Origin: Ascaphus truei
Taxonomy: Eukaryota > Chordata > Amphibia > Anura > Ascaphidae
DNA length: 64,000 nucleotides
Reading direction: 5' to 3'
Assembly: GCA_036426205.1 (NCBI GenBank)
Contig: CM071568.1
Span: 118,824,696 to 118,888,695, forward strand
This document shows, in pieces, positions 1-11,500 of this stretch. The position numbers were made by a program, and so were the translations under genes. Numbering within the stretch: the first letter of the stretch is position 1; each line of letters opens with the position of its first letter. The notes beneath the pieces are model-generated. The model saw only the letters and a list, made by a program, of their open reading frames with translations, did no database searches and was not told where the DNA came from.

Positions 1-576
1 AATTTTGTTGAGTCCGCGAAAGTCGATACAGGGTCTTAGAGATCCATCCTTCTTCACGAAGAAGAAGCCGGCCCAAGCGGGGGAGGTGGAGTTGCGGATG
101 AATCCCTTCTCCAAATTTTCTTGGATTTAAGACGTCATAGCTTCGGTATCAGGAACGGATAAGGGATAAGACTTCGACTTCGGGAGGATGGTTCCTGGAA
201 TTAAATCCATAGGATAATCGTAGGGATGATGGGGAGGTAGTACCTCAGCTTGTACTTTATTGAAGAAATCCAGGAACTCGTGATACACCGTCAGCAAAAT
301 GGACAGGTTGGAAGGGTTGGTATCCAAACTAGCAAGCACAGCAGCAGGAGGCGTGGTAGAGACTTCCTCGGAGGAGGTAGGCCATTGGATAGGCAAGATG
401 TTGGTCCAATCTATGCGCGGATTGCGGAGCTGTAGCCAAGGCAATCCTAGTATAACCTGGACGGTAGGAGAATGGAAGACATCAAAAACTATTACCTCCT
501 TATGACCGTCCGCAGTGGTCAACGTAAGTGGAATGGACTCCCAGATGATGAAGGCTAGCTGAAGCGGACATCCATA
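1..576 (-). pseudogene. Ty3/gypsy pol fragment (end of protease to start of RT)
   Basis: Minus-strand remnant of a Ty3/gypsy polyprotein. Reading leftwards from 576 it gives the C-terminal part of the aspartic protease (VILGLPWLQLRNP then IDW), a linker, and the N-terminal reverse transcriptase block ([20 protein letters not shown]) running off the window edge. A TAA at about 124-126 interrupts the frame just before the IQENLEKGF stretch, where the related copy at 51.0 kb has a tyrosine codon. The protease half upstream continues at 974-1127 beyond an inserted TIR element. The family is the same broad chromovirus-like group as the element at 47.7-53.4 kb, but the sequence differs, so it is a separate subfamily. 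Non-functional. Confidence 0.9.
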
Positions 577-973
577 CACTGGCGACACACTTTATTCGAG
601 CTCGGCTAGTCCCACGAATTCGGGTATACCCGGGTGTATTGAGGTTTGTGACTGTTTTCTGCCCGAGTGCATTGGGTTATTTTCCAGGCAGGGATTGAAG
701 CATTTTATTCCCGCTGGCTGCAATACTGCACAGTATATATATATATACTGCATTACAATTCATGAATTTATGCCATCTGGTAGACACGCGAAGCATTGCA
801 GCCTATTAAATCCTAATCATTATCATTTAACAGATCAGCCGCCCGTCAGCCAGGCATGAACCCAGGCTGGGAAGGCAAACGCAACGGGGCTTGTCAGAGG
901 TGAGGAGCGGCGCATTCCAGGTATCTGCCAGGTACATACTGGGTATTTGCTCGAATAAAGTGTGTCGGTGCAG
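577..973. mobile_element. TIR element (MITE) inside a gypsy protease
   Basis: A 397-bp non-coding insertion splits the protease. The ends are inverted: CGACACACTTTATTCGAGC at 583-601 is matched by its exact reverse complement at 949-967, and the similarity continues imperfectly outwards to a TA on each side (575-576 and 974-975). This fits a TA target duplication as in Tc1/mariner-like elements. There is no transposase. The superfamily assignment is inference from the TA alone. Confidence 0.75.
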
Positions 974-1127
974 TAGATAGCTTCAAGACCAATGGGCGCT
1001 TTTCTCTTGACCAGAGGGATTTGATTCTCAGAGGCGAATGTGTGATCCAGAAAGTTACCGCCAGACCCGGAGTCAATGAATGGATTGGAAGAGTTCCGGC
1101 GCAACTGCGCATGACATATTCCACAGG
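974..1127 (-). pseudogene. Ty3/gypsy aspartic protease N-terminal half
   Basis: The minus strand encodes FIDSGSGGNFLDHTFA followed by IPLVKRKAPIGLEAI. This is the retroviral-type protease with its DSG catalytic triplet. It lines up with the protease at 51.3-51.56 kb (MDSGSGGNFIDQEFAERN). Downstream it is cut by the TIR element at 577-973 and resumes at 576. Upstream, gag is missing: the sequence changes to unrelated repeat DNA at about 1130. Confidence 0.85.
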
Positions 1128-1170
1128 GTCCCGGATGAATTCAAAAAAACTTTATTGGCAGATAACAACA

Positions 1171-1990
1171 CCAGGGGCTTACATCAATTTTGGCCAAAAA
1201 TGTTAAACTAAAAGACCATTTTACTTAATAGATATGTATACATATATATTTAGGCACTGTACCGTGTATGAGTTTCACTGGATGTGCTAAAACTGAGCTA
1301 TGTCTGTGTTTTATGTTCTGTCTCTGGTTTTAAATATATATTGCCATGCTCAGTAGCACTCCTCTGTGACTCTCATATGCTTATATATATGTTGTGGTTA
1401 TTTTGGGGGTTTAGTAGGAGCTTGTTAGGTATCCAGTAAGTTTTACAATTGTTGTTCAGCTAGTCTTGGCTGTTTGGGAGGGTGGCAACCTCCTATCCAA
1501 TTGAAGCTCACTCCCTCCCACATTTAAATGGTTAAAAGCTCACTCCATGGCATCTCCAACTATCAGGGAAACTTGCCTGCATGCAGTGTGATTGTGACAA
1601 ATCTATTACAGAGTGCTTTTCTTGGTAATGTACAGGTTAATAAAGGCTTCAATCAGACTTAGAACTTTGCAACTAATATTGACAGATTTACTATAAATCA
1701 TTCTTCCTGTTATTACACAGGTTATTAAGAATTTATATTAGCGTTAGGGACCCCTGAATTGTGGTCTGCCGTGCAGTTGACTCAGGGGCTTACAACAATT
1801 TTGGCCAAAAATGTTAAACTAAAAGACCATTTTACTTAATAGATATTTATACATATATATTTAGGCACTGTACCGTGTATGAGTTTCACTGGATGTGCTA
1901 AAACTGAGCTATGTCTGTGTTTTATGTTCTGTCTCTGGTTTTAAATATATATTGCCATGCTCAGTAGCACTCCTCTGTGACACTCATATG

Positions 1991-2026
<36 letters not shown>

Positions 2027-2684
2027 GGTTATTTTGGGGTTTCAATAGGAGCTTGTTAGGTGTCCAGTAAGTTTTACAATTGTTGTTCAGCTAGTCTTGG
2101 CTGTTTGGGAGGGTGGCAACCTCCTACCTAATTGTAGCTCACCCCCTCCCACATTTAAATGGTTAAGGGCTCACTCCATAGCATCTTCCACTCAGGGGAA
2201 CTTGCGTGCTTGCAGTATGGTTGTGACAACTCTAATACAGAGTGCTTTTCCTGGTATGTACAGGTTAATAAAAGCTTCAATCAGACTTAGAACTTTGCAA
2301 CTACTCTAATATTGACAGATTTACTATAAATCATTCTTCCTGTTGTTACACAGGTTATTAAGAATTTATATTAGCATTAGGGACCCCTGAATTGTGGTCT
2401 GCCATGCAGTTGGCTCAGGGGCTTACAACAATTTTGGCCAAAAATGTTAAACTAAAAGACCATTTTACTTAATAGATATTTATACATATATATTTAGGCA
2501 CCGTACCGTGTATGAGTTTCACTGGATGTGCTAAAACTGAGCTATGTCTGTGTTTTATGTTCTGTCTCTGGTTTTAAATATATATTGCCATGCTCAGTAG
2601 CACTCCTCTGTGACACTCATATGATTATATATATGTTGTGGTTATTTTGGGGGTTCAATAGGAGCTTGTTAGGTGTCCAGTAAG
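1171..2684. repeat. 2.4-copy tandem array, 611-633 bp unit
   Basis: The block GGGGCTTACA followed by TTTTGGCCAAAAATG recurs at about 1174, 1785 and 2418, giving periods of 611 and 633 bp; part of the difference is a longer (TA)n tract near 2000. The third copy stops at about 2684. Each unit holds a short AT tract, GTTAATAAA near its 3' side and no ORF. Part of the unit (the TGCCATGCTCAGTAGCACTCC stretch) resembles single repeats at 9.7-10.06 kb (minus) and 28.7-28.9 kb, so this is a local amplification of a dispersed family. Confidence 0.9.
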
Positions 2685-3125
2685 GAAAAGTTTCACATTG
2701 CAGCTGCTGCCCCAGACGCCCGCTGAGAGAAGCGAATTCCTGACTCCTAGACCAGCAGTCGCCGAGTGGTAACTTGTGTGTTTTAAACACTCAATGCTTA
2801 TGACCTAATACCTTGATGTACGCAGAATATGTATCCTTATTTTAATATATACTTGTCACTTACATACTTCACTATTTGCGTTGTGCGCTGTTTTTTTGTC
2901 TCCATTTCTCTAGTCACTGGGGGGTGTTGAGCCACCCCCTGTTTTATAGCAGTAGACGCCATCAACATACATTGCACGGTTACGTACAGTATTTTATTGT
3001 TCACACTGTGGTTTTTTGTGGTTTCACTAGTTGGGTTACCTATTAGAAGGGTTATGTTTATTACACTTTATCACTGATAATATTAGAGGTTGAGTAGTTG
3101 CGCACAGTATATTTTGTTCACTATG
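2685..3125 (+). repeat. Dispersed repeat sharing its 3' part with the 60.4-60.8 kb element
   Basis: From about 2815 the sequence (ATGTACGCAGAATA, TACTTCACTATTTGCG, TTGAGCCACCCCCT, then AGTTGCGCAC) matches in order the 3' arm and tail of the element at 60470-60785. No coding capacity. The bounds are approximate. Confidence 0.7.
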
Positions 3126-4780
3126 GTTTGATAAAAACATTGCCTCCTCGGGTGCGTACACCTCTACCTCTATGAGGAGACACTAGCGGCGTAGATGGAG
3201 AGGTGGGCGCAGGAATTGAATCTTTCAATCAGTAGGTGTTCAAGTTGTGATGGTTGGTGGGGCTTGTGACTTCAAGATAGCCATAGCCTTATTGAATATT
3301 CTGAAAACCTGCTCAGTAGAGGAAATTATTTGCATTGAGATATGACTTACGTTGCTTCCTATTCTGTTACTGGCCAAGTGAATTTTATTCATGATGCTAT
3401 TGTTTTCTATTGAGTATCTATTTCAGTATTTTTCTTCAATCGCTGCTCTTTTTCTGGTCAGTGTAGTGTGAACCCTTATGCTTCAGTTAATATGAGCAAT
3501 GTCCTGGTGAATATGAGAGAGAGAGTCTGCATCAGTAGCTTTTGGAAAGTGACTTGCACTATGCGTAGCTGCATCATTTGCTATGGAATGGGCATAAAAG
3601 TTGCACATGCAATTTTCTGTGGCAGCACCTTCATTGGTATGCGCTCTAAAATGATGGTGATTTGCTCTGGAGGAGCTGGTGTAGGGGTATATTGCCATCA
3701 TCAGCTTATGGAGCAGGTAGTTGAGGTGGTAGTCTGTGTGTGCATGAGCCATGAAGGAACTGTGGAAAAAAAATCATTACAAATACTGCTTTGTATAAAC
3801 TACAACTTTGTATAACAACAGTATGTATTATATTTTATTAACACCTTCAGTATATTGATAATTGTTTAAGTTCATGAATGTTTCTTCATTTCCCAATAAT
3901 TTTCTAGGCTGTATGACAGCTATGATGTAACATTTACACTCTAAAGTGTCAAAGTTTACATAATATATATGTATATTATTTTTATTTACATTTGATTTTA
4001 TTTATGTGAACACACACCTCATACTGTAAGTGCAGGCTAATGTCGTGTATATGTTGGTTATTAAATAATTTTGTGGTTCATAAAAAATGTTGTATACCCA
4101 TATTTATATACCAAATGTAATTGACTCTGTGAATGTTTAGGTATAACCCATTAAAATAAACCTTGTATTGGGCACTTATACATGCACATTAATTGGAACA
4201 CTTATGTGATAAGTGAACATTACAATTTATTAAATGTTTAGTAATTTCACTTCATTTGCCTACCTGATGAAGACGTTGCAGGTATTGGATTTGGCATCAA
4301 CATTGCATGGGATGAAGCAACTATAATAAGTTGACATTGAGATATCCAAAGTTAATTTTAGGTGTGTGAAATATCAGGGTCACAATGAGGGTAGAATAAA
4401 ACCTTTTCTCAGATTGATGACGACGCCTTCCTTATTCTGCATATGGGTCCTCTATTATACTGTAGCTTGCAAATAAATAAAAAAAGAGATTCTATAGTGG
4501 AAAACCTTTTACTAGAAATTAAAAAGATAAAAATTCACACATTACACTCACAAAAGTAAGTGAATAAATCGACTAGGGACATATTGTATTAATGTGGCTT
4601 TGAGCTTCCATTAGGTAGAGTTTCAGTGTACTTACTATTTAAAACCTCCTTACTATTTAAAACCTACTTACTATTTAATAGATGATTAGTATAGATCTGA
4701 TGGGTTCCAGTGCACAATACATTTTTCTCGGACATTATTTTCAGAATTTTTTACCCTTCTCAATATATTTTATTAGAAAT
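3126..4780. other. No recognisable gene or repeat
   Basis: AT-rich sequence with only short open frames that lack any recognisable motif. I see no repeat boundary or RNA gene here. Confidence 0.6.
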
Positions 4781-4784
4781 GTCA

Positions 4785-4880
4785 CTTAAGAAATAACATT
4801 AGAACTGCCAATACTTGGTCAGACCAAATATCCCATAAAGCCCAGTATCCTGTTTCCCAGAGTGACTTGTACTGGAAACT
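4785..4880. mobile_element. Short CR1-like relic
   Basis: The words AGAACTGCCAATACTTGGTC, AGACCAAATA and AGCCCAGTATCCTGTTTCC resemble a motif common in CR1 LINE copies of reptiles and amphibians. Recognition is from memory of that consensus, so the call is tentative. Confidence 0.4.
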
Positions 4881-4920
4881 CCTGGGACCAGGGTCGCCAA
4901 CAGAAATCGTGGGGCCTGGG

Positions 4921-5285
4921 ATAAACATTTTAAGCAGCCCCCCCCCAGTGTCAGCGGGAATTGCCCGCCACCCCACCCCCATTTCAAACCTCCCTCACCC
5001 CCTCTCTTCCTCCCATCCCATGTATTTCTCTCCCCTGCTTCTCAGTCTTACTAACCCCTTTTCCTCACTCAGCCCCTCTCCTCTCCCTCCGTCAATTACT
5101 TCACGCTCACTCATTCCGCCCCCCCCACACAATTCGCCCCACAAGATATATACCAAAGAACTTCCCACCCAATGCAAAAAACTTCCCACCCCCAAATACT
5201 TTTTTTTTTAAAATCCCCATCCCCTTAAGTATATACAACTTCCCCCCCAAATGCATACAAAAAAACCACCCACCATATATACTGT
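4921..5285. repeat. C/T-rich low-complexity tract
   Basis: About 350 bp of strongly polypyrimidine DNA with runs of C up to nine. The apparent proline/serine-rich open frames are a by-product of the composition and are not counted as genes. Confidence 0.7.
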
Positions 5286-5339
5286 ATACTACACGTAAAC
5301 ATACACGACAGTAATAAAGCAATTGTATATACTATAGAC

Positions 5340-6640
5340 AATAAAATTGTTTGACGTTCAATAGGACCTTTAATATACGATAAAATGGCATATATATCTT
5401 ATATTAATATATTGATTCGATTCGTACTATTATTCAGAAAAATAGTAGCAGATAAGATGATCCGTTCTGGTGGCTAACGAAATGCTTTATATCTGTCGAG
5501 CTTTAGAGATACACTGATCTCTTCTCTCCGCGATGTTACAATGAATGAAGCAGGAGTACTTAAAAACAGTGTCTCTTGGAATGTATCGTGCTGGTCCTTC
5601 CCCCATGTGGATGTGTTTATGGCTAGAGGTGTCAAAGGGTTACTGAAAGCAGTGAAGAAGAGTGTGTATGTGTATCAGTGTGAATAAGAATGAATGGAGA
5701 GCCCACAGTATAAAACGTGCCTACACAGGTGTGGGGTGAGAGGGGATCTATATGGTGGTGTGTGGTGTGGAATGTGAGAGTTTGAGGCCACACCTAAGTG
5801 TGTGTGGATACTAGGTCGGGCCTATTGTGTTGGGATGGAAAAATAAGGGGTAGATTAGTATGTGTGAGAGACGCGTGTGTGCATACTATAGCACAGATGG
5901 TACAGACATGGCCTTTAGCGCTCATGGGAAAGAGGAGTTCGCTAATGTGTCAGTAATGAAATACAAATTCGATCTCTGTTTAGGCCACATGCTAAGTGTC
6001 CCGAACATTGCATAATTGTATTCATGCAACCGTCTCTCTTCGGGGTTTTAAGATTACCTTTGAGATATAGCAACCCTCAGATCGTATCTTATGGCCGAGA
6101 GTCAGAGAAAGTTCGCCAACAGGACTGTCTCTTGTTCCGCGTGTGATGCTGTGGCAATGCAGGTTTATTCTCTTTGTTTAGCACCTGTCCTGTCTCCACC
6201 TATTGTAGCGCAGCCCCCTGGGGCATTTATGTTTATTACTGTGGGCTCTCCATTCATTCTTATTTACACTGATACACATACAACTTTTCTTCACTTGCTT
6301 TCAGTAAACCCTTGACACCTCTAGCCAATAACACACTCCACATCGGGGGGAAAGGAACAGCACAGAGAAACATTCCAAAGAGACACTGTTTTTAAGTTAC
6401 ACTTGCTTCCGATTCAGAGGAACCATCGCCGAAGAAGAAAGGGAGCAGTTGAGTCTCGCAAGCCGACACAAATAATAGCATTTCGTGTGAGCCACAGACC
6501 GGTAACTCATCTATTTTTTGGTTATTGAAGCTCGGTAACAGCTTGCGGTAGATACCTCTACTTTTTATATACTCGAATATCTTCTTCAATAGATATAGTG
6601 ACTGAGAATAGATACTGAAGATATAGTAGAGATCAGTACT
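5340..6640. repeat. Long degenerate foldback (inverted repeat)
   Basis: The stretch at about 5460-5720 (GTGGCTAACGAAATGCT, AACAGTGTCTCTTGGAATGT, GGCTAGAGGTGTCAAAGGGT, AATGAATGGAGAGCCCACAGTA) recurs in inverted order at about 6220-6500. The arms are at least 250 bp, separated by about 500 bp, and weaker similarity extends outwards. The centre contains no transposase frame. It could be a foldback element or two copies inserted head to head. Confidence 0.75.
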
Positions 6641-9600
6641 ATTTAATATCTATGTATAAATCTATAGTATATATATATACTATATAATATACAACATACA
6701 TCACACGCCAGAAGAAAGTATATATATATCTCCAACCAGTGTACATAGCGCTGCCGCGGGCCCGCAGGGGGGCCGGCCCGAGACCCCTGACCCCGGGGCC
6801 CGGACGCTCGTTATCCTTTGTCCCCGCTGTTGGCGGCCTGCTGGACTCCTCTCCATGAATTCTGTAGTCTAGTCCTCTTATAAGTATTAACTCTATTTGG
6901 TGTACATATCCACTGGTTCTGAGTTTTTGTGTAATGAGTGAAACGTGCTTACGTATCCTTTCCCAAAACTTATATCCATTTTTATATTCTATGCAACTAA
7001 AATAATTTATGGATACACAGTAGCAATAACATGTATGTCACATCTCATGGATACAAAAGTGAGGACAAAGTATGCCCAGATTAACCTTATGATTTCAACT
7101 TGATAAAATGCTTCTTTGTTTGTTAAATAAGTAAAAGACTATAGTATATGATTGAGTTAATGCCCCAAGGGTACCAACACATTCCTCTTTACTGGCTCAA
7201 CTTTATTGAAAGAGAGAGCGAGAAATCCCATGACCCTGGCCTGCAAGGAACTATGCCTCCCCTCGTACAATCTCCATAAACTTACATATAATAAATAACC
7301 ACACAACGTGGGTGTGGTGGAACCACGGTCTGTCTTTTTATTAAAAAACAGATAATGTACCCTGCTATAGTGGCAACTCTGTAGCATGCCAGCCATGATT
7401 GGTCTGTCTAGATTGTGTAATGCTAGTAGATTGCTTTACTATCTCTACCAGATATCCTAAACCCCTTTTTAATATAATTTCTGTTATCTGCTCTTTTTAT
7501 TTTTTAATCTGTGAACTCGGTGAATTACCTATCTGTTTTGTAATAAATTAGTATTTCTTCTAACGTTAACTTTGAACTTTTAACTAATAACATCAAAACT
7601 TAAACTAAAGGGGTTTGGGATATATCTTTAGGAGGGCCCTGATGTATTTTTTCTTTATTTTGATTTTGTTAAGTCTAAAAATATCATACATTTCCAAGGT
7701 GGGTATTCATGGTATTTTATCTCCTCATTGTTCCTCGACTTTGGAGGAGTCGGTGACAAGTGAAGTTCAATCCTTCAGTTCACGCTGGAGAACATAGGTA
7801 TGGATGCTTATCCACACTAACTAAGGGTTACTCAGGTGGAAGTTAGAAATCAGGAGTCAAGCTGGACACCATGAGAGCCCAGCAAGGGAGAAAAACGGAT
7901 CATATGTGACTGGGCAGTAGGCCTGCCCTAGAGAGGAGCACACTGCTGCTGGAGCCCTCCGCAGAGGATTTCACCACCAAGACTCCATCAACCCAAAATA
8001 AGGATATTCATTTTACTGACTGCTGGAAAGTACCCTTATGGATTGTGTTGGTTTAACCAGCCAGCCTGCTTAATAGGTCCTGCTGTGTTTATTAGTCGTT
8101 TTCTCCCTCCGTCCAAGAAGCAGGATTTATTTTGTAAAGGGACGATGTGTACGCCGCATGTATTGCGTTGTGGGAGACTAAAAGGCCACTGAATTTTTCA
8201 TTTATCCTGACTAATACTACCGTGTGGACTGTTCCCTGACCTCGCTAAAGGCAGTGTCCCTGCCCACAGAGTTATAAAACCATTTCCATTAAAGATTTGA
8301 GTTCTCACATGGAATTACGGTACAAGGTTCATAGATTGTTTACATCTAGGTAAAGGTTACCTTATGTAGCAGGGATCCTCTATTTCTATGTTTGTGGATC
8401 CCTCATCGGCACTTCACCGCTCCGTGTCCATCTGTCTTTTCTTTTTATACGGACACAGCTCGGTCGCTCGGGGGGTAAGGGGTCGGCAGTTGGCGCGGTG
8501 ACATAGAGTAGCGATTAGGGTCTGGTGGGTTCATTCTGAGTGGCGTTAGGTTGGATGAGCTGGTCACCTTTGTTAGACACATCTGCGACCTACGAGGTAC
8601 TCACAGTCCGGTCCCCCCTCGTACCCGGCACGTGCGATCGTCGGCGGCTAGTGATGGCAGTGATGTTTCTGTAGAGGTGTTGGGTAGGGTTGGATTTTGT
8701 CGTGCGGGATTTAGGAGGGGTCTATGGTGGGAGGGGATAAATGAGATTTATCCATTTTCATCATAAAGACTTTCCGCTGTTGGTGCGAAGGCTTTCTATT
8801 TTGGTTAATTTTCAGAGCCCATGGCCCTATATTCAAATAGATGGGAACTGGGCCTTCCATATCACCTGCTTTGCTTTAGTTATATTATGTAGGGTGCACT
8901 GAATCCAGGAAGTGCTGATATTTTTATAGACCACGCCCAAAGCAATGTTTTAGCACCCCCTGACTAGTACACATTTGGGGGCATTTAGTGGTGTCTGTCT
9001 CTAATGTTTGTTGTTGTCTGATAAATTGTATATAAAACTCTGTGGGGCGATAATAAATTCATTTACCTCAAGTTCCGGAGATTATTAAATTGCTTACTCT
9101 TTCATATCCCTGCCACAACATCTTCCATTGTTTGAATTTCTTGAAAAGTCGTTTTGACAAGATTTACAGTTGTGTTCTGGTGAGTTTTTCTCCATATCAT
9201 TTTTTAATCTCGAAGTAAGTTTATATTTATGCAAGCACAATGTTCATTTTACTTGTTCTGTTTAAAATAATTATCAAATGTATTATTTTGTCGAAGAGGC
9301 AATTGAATGAAAAATCTTAAAGTAGACGCTAAGGTAAGGAAGCTGCCTTTATTTATTGAAATAATACCGTATATGGGATTAGTGGGGGATCCTGAAAGCA
9401 GACCCACATTCAGTGTTGGCAAGTCCGGTGGACCCCATGCTGTCTGAATTTACAGGCCGTTTATGGGATGGCACGGTACCCCTGCTTTGTTTAAAACTCT
9501 CGATAGTGTTGGGCCGTGACGCGGGAGAATTTAAGACATGAGGGGTAACAGGAGCTCTGGCTCTCAAGGGAGGCCTGTAAATCAGGAGTCAGGGAATCGC

Positions 9601-9700
9601 ACAGACCTTGAAAATTAATGTGTATTTCACAGCACCGTGTTAGACCAGAATACTAGGTAATCATATAGTTATTAAATGATAATTTTAAAAATAAAGCCCA
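6641..9700. other. No recognisable gene; one short CpG-rich patch
   Basis: Apart from a GC-rich patch at about 6745-6860 and a CpG-containing stretch near 8430-8720, nothing here resembles a known coding domain or a repeat found elsewhere in the window. Open frames are short and motif-free. Confidence 0.5.
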
Positions 9701-9708
9701 CGATAAAG

Positions 9709-10060
9709 TCATAACAATGGGTAGAAGGCGAGGTGTAGGAAATGGTGAGGAGTTACTAAGTCTATTTTACTGAACACTCTCGTGCTTAACAGTACGCAGG
9801 AGCAGCTCGCGCGTGTAGGATTCACAGCAAACCACACAAAACCCACAGCAGCTCTTTTTGAGAAATAAAGACCTGAGACCCACCAGAAAATATATGTATT
9901 ACTAGTTGTGCAAAAAGGAGAAGCTAACTGAGGTGGATTATGGATACAACAGACACAAACAGAGCCGCCCAGATGATACATCCAATATGACAACAATACC
10001 ACAGTAAAATACTTATATCTTCTCATCATAAAAGTGTCTGCCTTGTCGTTGCGCGAAAGC
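9709..10060 (-). repeat. Dispersed repeat, minus orientation
   Basis: Read on the minus strand, the order TATTGGATGTA, GTTGTAT, TTCTCAAAAAGAGCTGCTG and GGGTTTTGTGTGG parallels the plus-strand copy at 28.77-28.91 kb and the 1.2-2.7 kb tandem unit. The open frame over it is a shadow. Nature of the family unknown. Confidence 0.6.
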
Positions 10061-10080
10061 TTACAAGGCTTTGGCAAAGG

Positions 10081-11500
10081 GTTTAAACTAAAATGACCCT
10101 AACGTAAGTGATCCATGTTTAGAACAGTTGGCCCTCTCTGTTAATCCGAGGGCCATTAAGTCTTCTATGACTGGGCACAGGCATGTAGCAGAGGGGCTCA
10201 TAGGACTTCCTCAATATGATGTGGCATGCCATAATAGGAAAGACTTCCGTCTTATATGTAGTATCTAAATTCGGAAGGGATTACTCACCTGCGCACAGAC
10301 ACCAAATGTATTATAGTACACTACTGTGACTAGTGAGTGGAGTAAATTTGGTTCTCATTTGTATGAGGGAAGGAATGGCGGATGTTCCACTGCGATCGGC
10401 GCAACTCGTGTCTCAGTAGCACCCCGACCAGCTTCCGTGACGGACAATCAGGGAAGATGTCGGTATTTACGGAGTCTCGTGGGTGTACAAAATGGTAACG
10501 ACTGTTTTGCAGCGTGCGCAGGCCGTGAGGTTCACCGACTGCAGATTCTGACCGGCCCCGCTCTGACGCATACGAGGTGGCCGGTTAGGGGACCAGCCTC
10601 CCGGAATTTGAGCGGCGCGGCCGAGGCCCCGCCTCTTCCGAGCGTGAAGGGAATGAGGACACAGTAGTAGGGTAGTAGACAGTCGCTCTTGGCTCTACGC
10701 CCGGACACTCCGTGTAGGAGCGCAGGAGTCGGCACGCGATTAGGTCCCAAACCTACTCCGCTAAGTAACTGTCACTCAGTTGTCGAGGTGTGGGAGAGTG
10801 ATGCGCGCTCCAAGCTTCCCCCCTCTGGGAGACACAGTCTGTGTCTGTGGAATGAGGCGCGGGCGGCGACGCAGCGCAAGTTCCAGCCATCGATTGGAAG
10901 GCGGTTCATATGACCACACCTGTGTGCACCCGCAGCCTACGGTGATACTTCCTGGTCAGCGCCTTGCTGGCTATTGGAGGCGCCGCCTTTACCTATACTG
11001 CAGTTCTGCTCTCATTCCTTGTGAGCATAGTCTGTGTGACGCCGTGCTGCTGCATTTAGATCCATACCTTGCCTGCCTTGCTGATTAACCTCTTATTGAC
11101 ATGAACCCTGCTTGTTAGTGGATTCCGGCGACCTCTCCTATCCTGATCCGTCTAATGGACCCTTCTCTGGCTCCATGCTCTGACCTTGGCTAAGTTAGTT
11201 CCAATGATCCGATATGCTCCTATCCTGAAATTGGCCTATGTACCCCTGACAATCGTGGCTACTCTCCAATCCTGAACTTGCAGGCCTACGCAGCTTGTAC
11301 GATCCGGTAACTCTGTATTGCTCCTAACACTGGCAAAGTACTTTGGACTATTCAATCCAATGTAATCCTGGGACCTAGCTTTGAAGAATGACTCTAATCT
11401 AGAGCTCGCCCGCGTGGCTGTCGGGTCAGCGGTGAAAGACGAGTTCTCCACATCCAGAATCAGGGTCAGCAGCTTCCTTTTGTGGAGGGGAGTTCTAACG
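10081..11500. other. GC-rich block, possible degraded LTR
   Basis: A CpG-bearing region followed (about 10920-11350) by the repetitive CTGATCC / CCTATCC / CTGACC wording seen in the Ty3/gypsy LTRs at 33.6-34.3 and 35.1-35.7 kb. No terminal TG/CA boundary or target duplication was found, so this is only a suggestion. Confidence 0.35.

Noticed and set aside
4262..4290. CTGATGAAGACG as a possible hammerhead
   Set aside because: No GAAA strand, stem I or cleavage triplet follows within a reasonable distance.
4867..5322. Pro/Ser-rich open frames of 114-117 codons
   Set aside because: Low-complexity polypyrimidine tract; no conserved residues.
6745..6860. GC-rich patch as an rRNA fragment or CpG-island promoter
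   Set aside because: Too short, no match to a remembered rRNA segment, and no adjacent exon.
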